Positions 10,070 through 21,565 are shown, counted from the first letter of the stretch. The stretch is DNA of 64,000 nucleotides from Aestuariibacter sp. GS-14 (GCF_006494365.1 NZ_VHIP01000002.1:434001-498000), one strand, 5' to 3'. The notes: generated by a model from the sequence alone, not told the origin. Numbers and translations are program-made.

Positions 10070-11016
10070 GCGCGCGATTTGTAGCGGATGTAGGTGGCAC
10101 GAATATTCGTGTCGCTACTGTAACAACCGACGGTCTGACTAATATTCGCAAATACTTGTGTAACGACTTTGCCACTATTGGCTTAGCGCTAAAGCAGTAT
10201 TTTGCCGATGTAAATGCATCGTTTTCTGCAGGCTGTATTGCAATTGCTTGTCCCGTAACCGGTGACCAGGTAGCAATGACAAATCATAGCTGGGTATTTT
10301 CACAACGTGCGTTAACTGAAGAGCTGCAGCTCGAGCGATTGTTTGTAATCAATGATTTTACTGCTGTTGCGCACTCTCTGCCTGTATTGAGCGGTGAGCA
10401 ATTGGTACAGATCGGCAATGGCACGGCAAATCCCAAAGGTAACGTTGTAGTGTTTGGGGCTGGCACCGGCTTGGGTGTTGAGCATATGCAATTGTCTGAA
10501 AGAGGCTGGACTACACTCGACGGTGAAGGTGGTCATGTGGACTTTGCACCCGTTGATGAAACAGATTTAGTGATCTGGCGCTATCTGAATAACAAATTAG
10601 ACCGGGTGTCTGCGGAAGATGTACTGTCCGGACGGGGATTGCTGCATATATACCAGGCGTTAGCATTAGAAGCCGGTGAACCGTTGAATGTTACTGAGCC
10701 AGCGCAAGTCACAGAAAAGGGATTGCGTGGTGAGTGTGATATCTGTTTAGCGGCTTTACAGCAGTTTTGCCGGATAATGGGAAGCTTTGCTGGCAACCTG
10801 GCATTGAATCTTGCAACTACCGGCGGTGTATTTATTGGTGGCGGCATTGCTACCCGCTTTACAGACTTGCTCATGAAAAGTGATTTCAGAGTGAGATTCG
10901 AAGCAAAAGGGCGCATGAAACACTACGTACAACCTATACCAACATACCTGATTAATGAACCTGACCATGGTTTATTAGGTGCATCAGCGTATTTACAACA
11001 ACAGATTGCGAGTTGA
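10066..11016 (+). CDS. glk: glucokinase
   Basis: Phosphorylates glucose with ATP to give glucose-6-phosphate, feeding zwf in the same operon. The 316-residue protein is of the E. coli Glk type. It shows a phosphate-binding DVGGTN at residues 8-13, [24 protein letters not shown] near 130, and EGGHVDFAP at about 154-162 with the family Glu and His. A C-terminal [13 protein letters not shown] closes the second ATP-binding lobe. It overlaps edd by four bases and ends four bases before eda, so coupled translation is likely. Confidence 0.96.
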   Translation: MSARFVADVGGTNIRVATVTTDGLTNIRKYLCNDFATIGLALKQYFADVNASFSAGCIAIACPVTGDQVAMTNHSWVFSQRALTEELQLERLFVINDFTAVAHSLPVLSGEQLVQIGNGTANPKGNVVVFGAGTGLGVEHMQLSERGWTTLDGEGGHVDFAPVDETDLVIWRYLNNKLDRVSAEDVLSGRGLLHIYQALALEAGEPLNVTEPAQVTEKGLRGECDICLAALQQFCRIMGSFAGNLALNLATTGGVFIGGGIATRFTDLLMKSDFRVRFEAKGRMKHYVQPIPTYLINEPDHGLLGASAYLQQQIAS

Positions 11017-11020
11017 CTCT

Positions 11021-11662
11021 ATGACAAATTGGAAATGTTCACCAGCTGACATTTTTGCAGCGGGACCTGTAGTACCAGTACTGGTAATTGATGATGTAGA
11101 AAAAGCAGTCCCATTGGCACATGCATTAATGGCAGGTGGAATTAAAGTGCTGGAAGTGACACTGCGTACGCCTTCAGCACTTGACGTAATCAAACGGATC
11201 GCAACAGAAGTACCTGATGCGCTAATTGGTGCTGGCACGGTAACAAATGCGCAGCAACTTAAAGCTGTGGTTGAAGCGGGCGCAAAATTTGCTATCAGTC
11301 CTGGAATGACAGATGATTTGCTTAGAGCCGGTCAGGAATGTGAAATTCCATTGATCCCAGGTATCTCGTCTACGTCAGACCTGATGAAAGCGAAAGATGC
11401 TGGTTATACGCACCTCAAGTTTTTCCCGGCTGAAGCATCTGGCGGCGTAAAAGCCATTAAATCAATTAGCGGTCCATTCCCTGATATTACATTTTGCCCA
11501 ACGGGTGGTATTGGTTTGGGGAATTACAATGAATACCTGGCGCTGAAGAACGTGAAATGTGTTGGCGGCTCATGGGTCGCTCCAGACGACGCGATCAACA
11601 GTGGAGATTGGGCACGTATTACTGAACTTGCGAAAGAAGCAGTAGCGGGTGCTAAGCAGTAA
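11021..11662 (+). CDS. eda: KDPG/KHG aldolase
   Basis: Splits 2-keto-3-deoxy-6-phosphogluconate into pyruvate and glyceraldehyde-3-phosphate. The 213 residues match E. coli Eda along the whole length. The Schiff-base lysine is K133 in [11 protein letters not shown], the catalytic Glu lies in VLEVTLRT, and the phosphate site is FCPTGGI. The start at 11021 (MTNWKCS) matches the family N-terminus (E. coli MKNWK), so the upstream ATG at 10979, inside glk, is rejected. It is the last gene of the operon and is followed by a strong terminator. Confidence 0.97.
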   Translation: MTNWKCSPADIFAAGPVVPVLVIDDVEKAVPLAHALMAGGIKVLEVTLRTPSALDVIKRIATEVPDALIGAGTVTNAQQLKAVVEAGAKFAISPGMTDDLLRAGQECEIPLIPGISSTSDLMKAKDAGYTHLKFFPAEASGGVKAIKSISGPFPDITFCPTGGIGLGNYNEYLALKNVKCVGGSWVAPDDAINSGDWARITELAKEAVAGAKQ

Positions 11663-11685
11663 TATCCAGTAAGTGATTATCCACA

Positions 11686-11723
11686 CAAAAAAAGCCGTGA
11701 TTAATAAAAATCACGGCTTTTTT
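11686..11723 (+). terminator. intrinsic terminator of the zwf-eda operon
   Basis: AAAAAAGCCGTGATT, short loop AATAAA, AATCACGGCTTTTTT: a perfect 15-bp stem followed by a T-tract 24 bases after the eda stop. Its A-rich left side may also serve the convergent PEP-CTERM gene. Confidence 0.92.
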
Positions 11724-11769
11724 GTTTTGAAGTGCCATATAAACTACATGGCACTGCGACATAAGTGTC

Positions 11770-12378
11770 TTATTTAGTCAGCTTGCGACGTGCCAACAGA
11801 CCGGCTAAACCAAAACCGAGTAACGCAAATGTACCAGGGGCACTTGCAGTTGATGGTGGTGCTGAGCCTGGGCCTGTGCCATCTGGTACAGATGAAATAC
11901 CCGTCAGTGTAAACTCACCAGGTACCGACATTGTGTCCACACAGCAATTAGTACCAGTGAATAATCCCCAGGTACCGTTGCCGATTACAAATGGAATGGT
12001 GTAAAACCAATCATTGTCGCCTGCGTTATTACCAAAGTTTGCTGGTTCGGCTACCCAACCATCAAGGGTACCATTGCTTACCAATAAATCATTGGCTGCG
12101 GCAGTGCCGCCCATATCATTGATAAAGCCAGTCCACTGGAATAATTGCCAGGTGTTGGTTGGCTGTGCTGCTGCTGATAAGTTTGAATCCCACACACCGA
12201 TGCGTACGCCGCCGTTATCAGAATACGCTGATGATTGATTACCGTGCCAATGTTGGCCGTAGAATACAACCGTGCCGTTGCCCTGGTCTTTCCAACCGAA
12301 TGCGACAAGGTGAGCATTTGCTGCGTTTGAAATTAATAACCCTAAGCCTGCCAATAAGGCTATTGCTGTTTTTTTCAT
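11770..12378 (-). CDS. secreted protein with C-terminal PEP-CTERM sorting signal
   Basis: The 202-residue precursor has a Sec signal peptide (MKKTAIALLAGLGLLISNAANA, cleavage near residue 22). The mature domain is rich in Gly, Asn, Trp and aromatics and has two adjacent cysteines (NCCVD). The C-terminal tripartite signal is a PGTFALLGFGLAGLLARRK-like motif: Pro-containing box, hydrophobic helix, Arg cluster. PEP-CTERM proteins are processed by an exosortase and usually linked to exopolysaccharide. No exosortase lies in this window. The start at 12378 is favoured by GGAGG six bases upstream; an ATG 13 codons earlier is unlikely. The function of the mature domain is not recognised. Confidence 0.88.
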   Translation of the reverse strand: MKKTAIALLAGLGLLISNAANAHLVAFGWKDQGNGTVVFYGQHWHGNQSSAYSDNGGVRIGVWDSNLSAAAQPTNTWQLFQWTGFINDMGGTAAANDLLVSNGTLDGWVAEPANFGNNAGDNDWFYTIPFVIGNGTWGLFTGTNCCVDTMSVPGEFTLTGISSVPDGTGPGSAPPSTASAPGTFALLGFGLAGLLARRKLTK

Positions 12379-12613
12379 GTTGTCCTCCGAGATGAACTCA
12401 GTTCCGTCTAATTTCAAAATAGAGGCTAAATAAATTACTTCACTGATACTTATTACTGCTAGCCGTCACTATGGAAAAGCAAAAATAAGACCAATATTTT
12501 ACTTTTTTTGTTTTTATGTTTAATAACAATAGCTTATTGCTTTTCATTTGCGATGAGAAAACGATTTTCATCGATAAGATTAAATTATTGTAAAGAAACT
12601 TGACGTTTCCTAA

Positions 12614-13456
12614 CTAACAAACTTGCTGGCGCATAGCGCAAAATTCGCCAGGCGCGAGAGTTTTACCCTGGGTAATAGCCGTCTCAACACAAACCATTTG
12701 TTTGTAAGAAAACGCATCCATGTCGCTCATTGTGGCTGCGCCTTGCCAGGGATTCCACACCACTAAACTGTCGTGCTGCTGCGATTCGACACGGATGAAC
12801 TCGCTGCCGTTGCGATTAATCGACACGTTGGGTATCGCCTCTAAATGAATACGGTCTACTTCACCAGCAATCACGTAAGGACTTGGTGTATTTGATATTT
12901 CCCAATCAGAGAGCTTATCCTTGTATTCGCCGTAAAGCCCTTTCAGTTCAACTTCCTTGATGTTTTCTACATCAAAATAGGTATGTAATGCACAGTTAAA
13001 ACTAAATGTTTGGTCACCCGTATTACGGGTAACTAGCGTTATCACCAGGCTTTCACCTACTTCTATAATCAGTTCTACGCTGGCATCAAAGTCAAAGCCC
13101 TTACCTTTGGTTGAACTGGGCACTAGCACTACTGTACTGAGTGTTGCGGTACTGTCTGATTGTTTTACAGTCCAGTGTTGTGTGCGCAAAAAACCATGAG
13201 CGGGTAATTCGCCTTTAGCCTTGCCATGCGCGTCACTGAACCAGGGCCAGCACACAGGAACGCCACCCCGAATTGGGCGCTCGCCATTGAAAAACGCCAC
13301 AGGACTCACCCACAATCTGTCCCGGTTATCGCGCGAGGGGATATATGACAATACATGGCCACCGAACAAACTAATCCGACAACTTGCAGCTTCGTTATTA
13401 ATGACAAGATATTCTATTCCGTTTTTGCATTCAGTATGGAAGTGCTGTGATTGCAT
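12614..13456 (-). CDS. yeaD: D-hexose-6-phosphate mutarotase (YeaD family)
   Basis: Aldose-1-epimerase-fold enzyme interconverting alpha and beta anomers of glucose-6-phosphate-type sugars. The 280 residues include RGGVPVCWPWFSD near residue 65, PAHGFLRTQHW (His and Arg of the active site), LHTYFDVENI, and VVWNPWQGAATMSDM close to the end. It lies downstream of gapA on the same strand, as yeaD follows gapA in E. coli. Here a terminator-like hairpin separates the two, so expression may be partly independent. GGAG nine bases before the ATG supports the start. Confidence 0.93.
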   Translation of the reverse strand: MQSQHFHTECKNGIEYLVINNEAASCRISLFGGHVLSYIPSRDNRDRLWVSPVAFFNGERPIRGGVPVCWPWFSDAHGKAKGELPAHGFLRTQHWTVKQSDSTATLSTVVLVPSSTKGKGFDFDASVELIIEVGESLVITLVTRNTGDQTFSFNCALHTYFDVENIKEVELKGLYGEYKDKLSDWEISNTPSPYVIAGEVDRIHLEAIPNVSINRNGSEFIRVESQQHDSLVVWNPWQGAATMSDMDAFSYKQMVCVETAITQGKTLAPGEFCAMRQQVC

Positions 13457-13553
13457 CCTTTCGGTCTCCGCTTGGTTGCGTTGTACAGATTAATTTTGAC
13501 TGGGGCGGGCAGGCTAATTAACTCAATATATTATGTTATCTTGCCTTACAAAT

Positions 13554-13585
13554 AAAAAAGGTGCGAGTAAAATCGCACCTTTTTT
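13554..13585 (-). terminator. intrinsic terminator of gapA
   Basis: Minus-strand reading: AAAAAAGGTGCGA, loop TTTTAC, TCGCACCTTTTTT, beginning 23 bases after the gapA stop codon. It lies between gapA and yeaD, so yeaD transcripts would need readthrough or their own promoter. Confidence 0.88.
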
Positions 13586-13607
13586 GAATAATTGATTATT
13601 TAATCAA

Positions 13608-14612
<1,005 letters not shown>

Positions 14613-14696
14613 CTATAGTATTAGGTTAAATTGTGAAAAATAATTACGTAAAGTATGGATCAAATTTACAGACAAGGCAAAATTTTAATGCAAAAA

Positions 14697-14711
14697 TGTT
14701 GCAAAATTACA
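14697..14711. promoter_or_regulatory. weak candidate HexR operator between gapA and malQ
   Basis: TGTTGCAAAATTACA (reverse complement TGTAATTTTGCAACA) matches the HexR consensus at 13 of 15 positions. A second imperfect site, also 13/15, is TGAAAAATAATTACG at 14634-14648, nearer gapA. GapA is a known HexR target in relatives, but these sites are less good than those at zwf and pyk. The call is tentative. Confidence 0.4.
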
Positions 14712-14880
14712 AAATTAACCTACAGCTTTTGTAGCTGTACTGTATAAATAATGTACATTCCATGTTAATGCAAACGTATTCAATTTCGCGCCCGAATAAC
14801 TTCTACAATAATGTAGCGTATTGTGAAATGAGCCATGTTGTTACCAATGGCAATCAGTCTTTTTTAAACAGGAAACACCC

Positions 14881-17076
14881 ATGACAAATCAGGTTTTGCA
14901 AAAGCTTGTCGAAATGCGCGGCGTTGAAACTCATTATGTAGACGCCTGGGGTGACCCGGCGACAATTTCTGAATCCAGTAAAGCGAAACTGTTACAGGCT
15001 CTTGGATACGACATCAGCAGTGAAGAGGTTATTGCTGCACAACTGGATAGCGAAATTGCCGATATCTGGCAACAACCGTTAGACCCGGTACAGGTATTGA
15101 GGCACGACAACCCGTTAATGATCAGGTTGCGTTTACCTATTTCATTGGTTAATGACACATTTACGCTTGTTATTACACAGGAAAACGGTACCCAGCTTAC
15201 CTCAGATTTCGTTCCGGTAGAGCAATCTCTACTGAATGTTGGTGAAGTAGACGAGCAGGAATATCACGAGTATGTAATTGATATTGAAGAGTCCTTGCCG
15301 TTGGGTTATCACGAACTGGCACTGGTTATTGATGATGAGACAGCCGCAAGTATGCGCCTGATTATTGCACCATCTGCCTGCTATCAGCCTGCAACCATCA
15401 AGGCAGGTAAAAGAGAATGGGGCCTGAGTGTTCAGTTATATTGTTTACGCAGCCAGGCAAACTGGGGCATTGGTGATTTTTCTGACTTAGCGCAACTGGT
15501 CACCAAAGCGGCTGCACAAGGCGCAGGTTTTATCGGCTTGAATCCTATTCACGCACTTTATCCTGCTAATCCTGATGCATGCAGTCCTTACGGCCCTTCT
15601 TCGCGCCGTTGGATCAATTATTTGTACATTGATGTGAGCGCGGTGGAATGTTACGACCATGCTTCGGTACAGGCCGTTGTTCAGAGCGACGCGTTTCAAC
15701 GCCAGTTAAACCAGGCTAAATCCGTTGACTACGTTGATTACGCCAGTGTTACTTCGTTAAAAATGCAGGCGCTTAAGCCCTTGTTTGACGTGTATTTTGA
15801 GCAATATCTGAAGAAGAATACCCGCCAAAACAAAGCGTTTAAAGCCTTTGTTGATGAAGGCGGTGACAGTCTTGCCATGCTGGCGACATTCGATGCCATG
15901 CAGGAGCATTTGCAGGATGCAGGAAAAGAAGCCTGGGGCTGGCCAGTGTTCCCTGAAGAATGGCGTGATTATCACAATCCGCAGGTAGCGGTGTTTGCCA
16001 AGAAGTACGCTAAACGCGTTAAGTTCTACATGTTTTTACAATGGCAGGCGTCACTGCAATTAGAAATGGCAAATCAGGCGGCGGTTGATGCCGGTATGGG
16101 GATTGGCATTTATCGCGATTTGGCGGTGGGTGTAAGCGAAGGCAGTGCTGAGATTTGGGGCAATAAATCCCTGTATTGCACCGGAGCAAGTGTGGGTGCG
16201 CCACCCGATATCCTTGGTCCGCTAGGCCAGAACTGGGGATTACCACCCATGGATCCCGCTAAGCTGTATCAGCAGGCTTATCAACCGATTATTGACTTAT
16301 TCTCAACTAATATGAAGTCTTCTGGAGCCTTGCGAATTGATCACGTAATGGGCTTATTGCGTTTGTGGTGGGTAGTAAAAGGTGATCATGCCAGAGACGG
16401 TGGATATTTGTATTATCCGGTTGATGATCTGCTGGCTATCCTTGCACTGGAGAGTCATCGCCACGAAGCATTAGTGATTGGCGAAGATCTGGGAACTGTA
16501 CCTGAAGAAATAAAGCAAAAGTTGGCCGACAATGGCGTGTATTCCTATCGGGTATTTTTCTTTGAGCAAGCAGAGGATGGCGGGTATTTCTCACCCTCAC
16601 ATTATCCGCAACAAAGTATGGCAACGCTCACCACTCATGACATGCCCACGTTGATTGGCTACTGGCATTGTTTGGATCTGGAGCTGGGTAAAGCGCTGGG
16701 GCTATATACCGACGAAGAGGTACTGCAGACTCTGTATGAGTCGCGTCATGAAGACAAACAGGCTATTTTAGATACGTTACATGGTCACCACATGATTGGT
16801 GATGAGATTAGCCGTGATGTTAATTATGTTGGTATGACAAGGGGGCTTAATCAGGCTATGCAAGTGCATATGTCTTATGGAAGCAGCGCGCTATTGAGTC
16901 TGCAACTGGAAGACTGGTTGGAAATGGATAAACCGGTTAATGTGCCGGGTACGTTTATGGAATATCCAAACTGGCGTAGAAAATTAAGCCGCAACCTGGA
17001 AGATATCTTTAGCGACGAGACTATTGTATCGTTGGCAAATCGAATACAAGCTGGCCGACAGCACGCCAGCCAATAA
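14881..17076 (+). CDS. malQ: 4-alpha-glucanotransferase (amylomaltase)
   Basis: Glycoside hydrolase family 77 enzyme transferring alpha-1,4-glucan segments between maltodextrins. The 731-residue E. coli-like long form has an extra N-terminal domain of about 170 residues before the catalytic barrel, which starts near RKREWGLSVQLYCLRSQANWGIGDFSDL. Active-site blocks visible are ALRIDHVMGLLRLWW (nucleophile Asp), GEDLGTVPEE (acid Glu) and TLTTHDMPTL. An AGGA Shine-Dalgarno lies seven bases before the ATG. It leads malQ-glgB-glgX, which degrade and remodel glycogen and maltodextrin. Confidence 0.95.
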   Translation: MTNQVLQKLVEMRGVETHYVDAWGDPATISESSKAKLLQALGYDISSEEVIAAQLDSEIADIWQQPLDPVQVLRHDNPLMIRLRLPISLVNDTFTLVITQENGTQLTSDFVPVEQSLLNVGEVDEQEYHEYVIDIEESLPLGYHELALVIDDETAASMRLIIAPSACYQPATIKAGKREWGLSVQLYCLRSQANWGIGDFSDLAQLVTKAAAQGAGFIGLNPIHALYPANPDACSPYGPSSRRWINYLYIDVSAVECYDHASVQAVVQSDAFQRQLNQAKSVDYVDYASVTSLKMQALKPLFDVYFEQYLKKNTRQNKAFKAFVDEGGDSLAMLATFDAMQEHLQDAGKEAWGWPVFPEEWRDYHNPQVAVFAKKYAKRVKFYMFLQWQASLQLEMANQAAVDAGMGIGIYRDLAVGVSEGSAEIWGNKSLYCTGASVGAPPDILGPLGQNWGLPPMDPAKLYQQAYQPIIDLFSTNMKSSGALRIDHVMGLLRLWWVVKGDHARDGGYLYYPVDDLLAILALESHRHEALVIGEDLGTVPEEIKQKLADNGVYSYRVFFFEQAEDGGYFSPSHYPQQSMATLTTHDMPTLIGYWHCLDLELGKALGLYTDEEVLQTLYESRHEDKQAILDTLHGHHMIGDEISRDVNYVGMTRGLNQAMQVHMSYGSSALLSLQLEDWLEMDKPVNVPGTFMEYPNWRRKLSRNLEDIFSDETIVSLANRIQAGRQHASQ

Positions 17077-17083
17077 ACTAAAT

Positions 17084-17101
17084 GCTTGCCGCGAGGCAAG
17101 C
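17084..17101 (+). promoter_or_regulatory. GNRA-tetraloop hairpin in front of glgB
   Basis: GCTTGCC-GCGA-GGCAAGC: a perfect 7-bp stem with a GNRA-class loop in the 41-base malQ-glgB spacer. It ends five bases before the AGGAG ribosome binding site of glgB. It has no T-tract, so it is not a terminator. A role in mRNA stability or translation is possible. Confidence 0.5.
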
Positions 17102-17117
17102 CTTGCAGGAGTAATGC

Positions 17118-19298
17118 ATGCAGTATGAAGGGCAACTTGCCAGGGCTGAATGTAGTCAGCCTTTTTCTGTATTAGGGCCGGTTTACAATAAACACGGTGC
17201 AGAACTGAAAATATGGTATCCGGGCGCTACTGCCGTAACGGTACTTGATGCAAAATCAAAAACACCGTTGGGCCGCTTAGCCGAGAGTGAGGTGTCCGGG
17301 CTCTTCACAGGTCAGGTTAAAGGGGTGAGTGCCGAAACAGGTTACTGTTACAGTGCGCATTTGGGCAGCGAAGCTATTGAAGTGTGCGATCCGTATCAGT
17401 TTCAGCAAGACGCTTACCATGCTGTGCATTTTATCGATCATCAACCACAAAACCTCTATCGTCAGGCTGGTGCGCAACTGGTGACGGTTAAAGCTGGTGG
17501 GCAATCCGTGGCGGCTGTGCGGTTTGCGGTATTCGCGCCGAACGCCTCCGCGGTTTCGCTGATTGGTGACTTTAACTGTTGGGATGGGCGCCGCCATCCT
17601 ATGCAAAAGACCGATATGGGCTATTGGGTATTGGTGGTACCGGGTCTGCAAGCCGGTGAACGGTACAAGTATCAGGTAAAAGATGCTCATGGGCATCAGC
17701 TTCCTCATAAAGCCGATCCGCTGGGCTTTTCGGCAGAACAATATCCTTCACACGCGTCACGGATTTATGACCACAACCAGTATCAGTGGGGTGACGCCAA
17801 ATGGATAGCGAATGCGGCGAGAAGCAATAAATACCAGCAGCCAATGAGTATTTATGAAGTGCATTTGGGGTCGTGGAAACGTCCGCGCGACACTGAACAG
17901 CGTTACCTGACCTATCGCGAACTTGCCGAAGAGCTGGTTAATTACGTACTGGAAATGGGGTACACCCATATTGAATTGTTACCAGTATCCGAATATCCGT
18001 TCGACGGTTCATGGGGATATCAGCCAGTTGGCTTATTTGCCCCTACCAGCCGTTTTGGTTCACCGGATGAATTTAAGTATTTTGTAGACACCTGCCACCA
18101 GGCGGGTATAGGTGTAATTATTGACTGGGTGCCAGCTCACTTCCCTGAAGATGGACACGGCCTGGCACGGTTCGACGGCACGCATGTTTACGAATATGAA
18201 GATCCGCGTAAGGGATGGCATCCCGACTGGAATTCTTGTATTTACGACTTTGGCAAACAAACGGTTCGTCAGTTTTTAGTGGCTAATGCCTTGTACTGGC
18301 TGGAACATTTCCATATAGACGGGTTACGCGTTGATGCGGTAGCCAGTATGTTATATCTGGACTATTCACGTAACGATGGAGAATGGATCCCGAACGTGGA
18401 TGGTGGCAATGAAAACTATGAAGCCATTAGCCTGTTACGCTGGATGAACGAAGAAGTGTATAAACATTTCCCGCATGCCATGACCATAGCTGAAGAGTCA
18501 ACCAGTTTCCCCAAAGTATCACGCCCGGTGTTTGATGGCGGCCTGGGATTTGGTTTTAAGTGGAACATGGGCTGGATGCATGACTCGTTGCACTACATTG
18601 CCAAAGATCCTGCTTACCGGGTTTATCATCACGGTGAAATGACATTCAGCATGGTGTATGCCTTTGACGAAAACTTTGTGTTGCCTATTTCTCATGATGA
18701 AGTCGTTCATGGCAAAGGCAGTCTGGTAGGCAAAATGCCAGGTGATGAATGGCAACAAGCGGCAAACCTGCGCAGTTATGCTGCATTTATGTTTGGTCAT
18801 CCGGGTAAAAAACTCAACTTTATGGGTAACGAAATAGCCCAGGCATCGGAATGGAATCACGATAGTTCGGTAGACTGGTCGTTATTGCAATTCGACAAAC
18901 ACATTGGCGTGCAGCGCTTATACCGGGATTTGAATGCTGTGTATAAGCAGTACCCGGCGTTACACGAAGGCGATCATGATCCTAAGGGGTTTAGCTGGAT
19001 CGATCACGAAAATGCTGAGCAAAGCGTTATATCCTTTGTGCGAAAAGCGCAAACATCCAGGCAGCAGGTGTATGTTGTCAGCAATTTTACGCCGGTGCCG
19101 CGTGAAAAGTTTCGCTTAGGCGTGCAACAGGCAGGGAAATATAAGCTGGTATTAAATACAGATGATCGCGTATATTGGGGCAGTGGTTATCAGTGCGATA
19201 AGCATTATAAATCAACGACAGTCTCGTGGAATCATCAACCGCATTCTATCGAGATCACCTTACCCCCATTGGCAACAGTCTTTATCGTATTTGAATAG
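17118..19298 (+). CDS. glgB: 1,4-alpha-glucan branching enzyme
   Basis: GH13 enzyme making alpha-1,6 branches in glycogen. Its 726 residues comprise an N-terminal carbohydrate-binding (CBM48) region, with [28 protein letters not shown] near 135-160, then the (beta/alpha)8 barrel. The nucleophile is D406 in [10 protein letters not shown], the acid/base is E459 in AEEST, and the third carboxylate lies in [14 protein letters not shown]. The SD AGGAG is six bases before ATG 17118; another ATG at 17114 is out of frame. A GNRA hairpin lies just upstream. The gene is eight bases before glgX. Confidence 0.97.
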   Translation: MQYEGQLARAECSQPFSVLGPVYNKHGAELKIWYPGATAVTVLDAKSKTPLGRLAESEVSGLFTGQVKGVSAETGYCYSAHLGSEAIEVCDPYQFQQDAYHAVHFIDHQPQNLYRQAGAQLVTVKAGGQSVAAVRFAVFAPNASAVSLIGDFNCWDGRRHPMQKTDMGYWVLVVPGLQAGERYKYQVKDAHGHQLPHKADPLGFSAEQYPSHASRIYDHNQYQWGDAKWIANAARSNKYQQPMSIYEVHLGSWKRPRDTEQRYLTYRELAEELVNYVLEMGYTHIELLPVSEYPFDGSWGYQPVGLFAPTSRFGSPDEFKYFVDTCHQAGIGVIIDWVPAHFPEDGHGLARFDGTHVYEYEDPRKGWHPDWNSCIYDFGKQTVRQFLVANALYWLEHFHIDGLRVDAVASMLYLDYSRNDGEWIPNVDGGNENYEAISLLRWMNEEVYKHFPHAMTIAEESTSFPKVSRPVFDGGLGFGFKWNMGWMHDSLHYIAKDPAYRVYHHGEMTFSMVYAFDENFVLPISHDEVVHGKGSLVGKMPGDEWQQAANLRSYAAFMFGHPGKKLNFMGNEIAQASEWNHDSSVDWSLLQFDKHIGVQRLYRDLNAVYKQYPALHEGDHDPKGFSWIDHENAEQSVISFVRKAQTSRQQVYVVSNFTPVPREKFRLGVQQAGKYKLVLNTDDRVYWGSGYQCDKHYKSTTVSWNHQPHSIEITLPPLATVFIVFE

Positions 19299-19306
19299 GA
19301 GCAGCG

Positions 19307-21394
19307 GTGAACAGCGTGGTGGAACCCCTGGTAGAGGAAGTGGATGTTGGTGAGCCTTACCCGTTAGGTGCTACGCTCACCCCGCAAGGGTGTAACTTTG
19401 CCGTGCAATGCCCGGATGCAAGGGCCGTTGTGTTGTGTTTTTTTCATCCGGACACAGAAGAAGCGCTGGAAGAAATAGTAATGCCAGCAAAAACCGGCGA
19501 TGTATGGCATGTGTTCATCAAAGGATTAACAGCCGGTGAACTCTACGGCTATCGCGTGGAGCGTGGTGAAGAAAATTTACTCACTGCGCCCACCGATAAA
19601 CTACTCATCGATCCCTATGCAAAAATGCTCAGTCGCGCCATGCATTGGAATGAGCGACAGTATAAAGGCGACAGTCAGTTTATGGTGGCAAAAGCGGTAG
19701 TGGTTGATCCCACTGCGTGTGCATCTGAACAACGTCCACCAAAACCAGCCATTAAGCGCCATCAACGCATAGTGTATGAAGCCCATCTGAAAGGGTTAAC
19801 TCAGCTTCATCCCGATGTGCCCGAGGCTCAGCGCGGGAAATTTAACGGCGCGGCGCATGAAAAGGTAATCAAGCATTTAACCGGGTTAGGGGTTACGTCA
19901 GTGCAGTTTATGCCGCTGGCGGCGTTCATGCCGGAACCGTACATTACGCAAAAGGGCTTAACCAATTATTGGGGGTATAACCCGGTAAATTACTTTGCGC
20001 CAGAACCGCGTTACAGCCAAAAGCACGCTGTTAAAGAATGCATGAACATGGTGGATGCCTATCACGCTGCGGGTTTGGAAGTGATACTGGATGTGGTGTT
20101 TAACCACACTGCTGAGGGCGGGAAAGATGGCCCTGTATTGTCGTTTAAAGGGTTTTTCCCGCATCAGTCTTACTTAATGGAGCAAGCGGCTTCTGGCAAG
20201 CTTGTATACAGCAATCATTCTGGCTGTGGCAATACGGTGTATTCGGCACATCCCATCATGACTACGCTTATTATGGACGCCTTGCGCTATTGGGTGTCGG
20301 TTATTGGTGTGGATGGTTTCCGTTTCGACCTTGCCGCGTCGCTGGGGCGCGATCCACAACAATTCTCGCCATTTTCAGGGTTACTGCGCGCGATCCTGCA
20401 AGACCCTGTACTGAAACAGTGCGTCCTGATTGCTGAACCCTGGGACATCGGCCCTGGCGGCTATCAACTGGGTGCATTTGGCGCGCGCTGGCTGGAATGC
20501 AACGATAAGTTTCGCGATTCAGTGCGTGCGTTCTGGCGTGGTGACGCTGGTAGCACAGCCGATTTTGCTACACGGCTGATGGGCTCACGGGATATTTTTC
20601 CCAAGCAATACCGACACATCAATACATCAGTGAATAACGTTACTTATCACGACGGTTTTACGTTGCAGGATCTGGTGAGCTACGCCGAACGACATAATTT
20701 GGCAAACGGCGAAGAAAATCGCGACGGACATGGCCATAATTTGTCGGCAAATTACGGTGTGGAAGGTGATACCCAGGATAAAAATATCCTTGCTGTGAGA
20801 GAACAGCAGAAGCGCAACTTGTTTGCTACCTTGTTACTTTCCCAGGGGACACCGCACGTATTGGGCGGTGACGAGCTGAGTCGCACGCAAAAAGGCAATA
20901 ACAATGCCTACTGCCAGGACAATGAAATCAGTTGGTTTGACTGGCGGTTAGACAAACGCAAGCAGGATTTTCTGGCATATTGCAAGCATGTCATTGCATT
21001 GCGCCAGTCTTCTTCGTTGTTAAACAGTGCATTTTTGCCCGATGATCCTTTTCAATTACACGCAAACGTCAGTATGGTGAACTGGTACAAGCCAGACGGC
21101 AGCGATAAAGAAAGTGCTGACTGGCAGGCCGAAAATAACAAAGCGTTTGCGCTGGAAATTAGGGGGGTTCCCCAAAGCAACGAGGAAACAGAACACTGGT
21201 TGCTGTGTTTCAATGCCAGCGACAGTGAAGTGACCTTCAACACGCCACTGCTTACGCCCACCGGCGGCTGGTCATTAAAACTGGATACGCGCTACCGGTG
21301 TCCGGCTGAACAGCCAAATATCCGCATACAGCATTTGTTTTTACAGGCCAGACGTTCTCTGGCGGTTTTCCGCTATACGGATTTTCCGCGTTGA
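19307..21394 (+). CDS. glgX: glycogen debranching enzyme GlgX
   Basis: GH13 isoamylase-type enzyme removing alpha-1,6 branches from phosphorylase-limited glycogen. Its 695 residues have an N-terminal CBM48-like part starting GEPYPLGATLTPQGCNFAV. The barrel follows with D341 in DGFRFDLAASLGRD (nucleophile), E377 in AEPWDIG (acid/base) and NVTYHDGFTLQDLVSY. The start is GTG at 19307, preceded by GGAGC at good spacing. glgC, glgA and glgP, which often accompany these genes, are not in the window. Confidence 0.95.
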   Translation: MNSVVEPLVEEVDVGEPYPLGATLTPQGCNFAVQCPDARAVVLCFFHPDTEEALEEIVMPAKTGDVWHVFIKGLTAGELYGYRVERGEENLLTAPTDKLLIDPYAKMLSRAMHWNERQYKGDSQFMVAKAVVVDPTACASEQRPPKPAIKRHQRIVYEAHLKGLTQLHPDVPEAQRGKFNGAAHEKVIKHLTGLGVTSVQFMPLAAFMPEPYITQKGLTNYWGYNPVNYFAPEPRYSQKHAVKECMNMVDAYHAAGLEVILDVVFNHTAEGGKDGPVLSFKGFFPHQSYLMEQAASGKLVYSNHSGCGNTVYSAHPIMTTLIMDALRYWVSVIGVDGFRFDLAASLGRDPQQFSPFSGLLRAILQDPVLKQCVLIAEPWDIGPGGYQLGAFGARWLECNDKFRDSVRAFWRGDAGSTADFATRLMGSRDIFPKQYRHINTSVNNVTYHDGFTLQDLVSYAERHNLANGEENRDGHGHNLSANYGVEGDTQDKNILAVREQQKRNLFATLLLSQGTPHVLGGDELSRTQKGNNNAYCQDNEISWFDWRLDKRKQDFLAYCKHVIALRQSSSLLNSAFLPDDPFQLHANVSMVNWYKPDGSDKESADWQAENNKAFALEIRGVPQSNEETEHWLLCFNASDSEVTFNTPLLTPTGGWSLKLDTRYRCPAEQPNIRIQHLFLQARRSLAVFRYTDFPR

Positions 21395-21395
21395 T

Positions 21396-21420
21396 ACCCC
21401 GGTCAAACGACGGGGTCTTG
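21396..21420 (+). terminator. weak hairpin after glgX
   Basis: ACCCCG, nine-base loop, CGGGGT, followed by CTTGT rather than a clean T-run, directly at the glgX stop. It is possibly a weak terminator separating glgX from gnd. Confidence 0.35.
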
Positions 21421-21565
21421 TGGTCAATTAGAGTTGCTGTACTGTTCAGGTGTGGAACGGTTATTCATATTCTTATCCTAAAAGGGTAAAAATCGACGGT
21501 TAATACTTTTCATTCGTTGCCTGAGTGGTATCATGCGCACCCATCATAAGTCTGAGGGCAGTTTC

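Noticed and set aside
12078-12317. Small antisense or alternate-frame ORFs around the PEP-CTERM gene
   Set aside because: The minus-strand frame with signal peptide and sorting signal explains the region; the others lack start signals.
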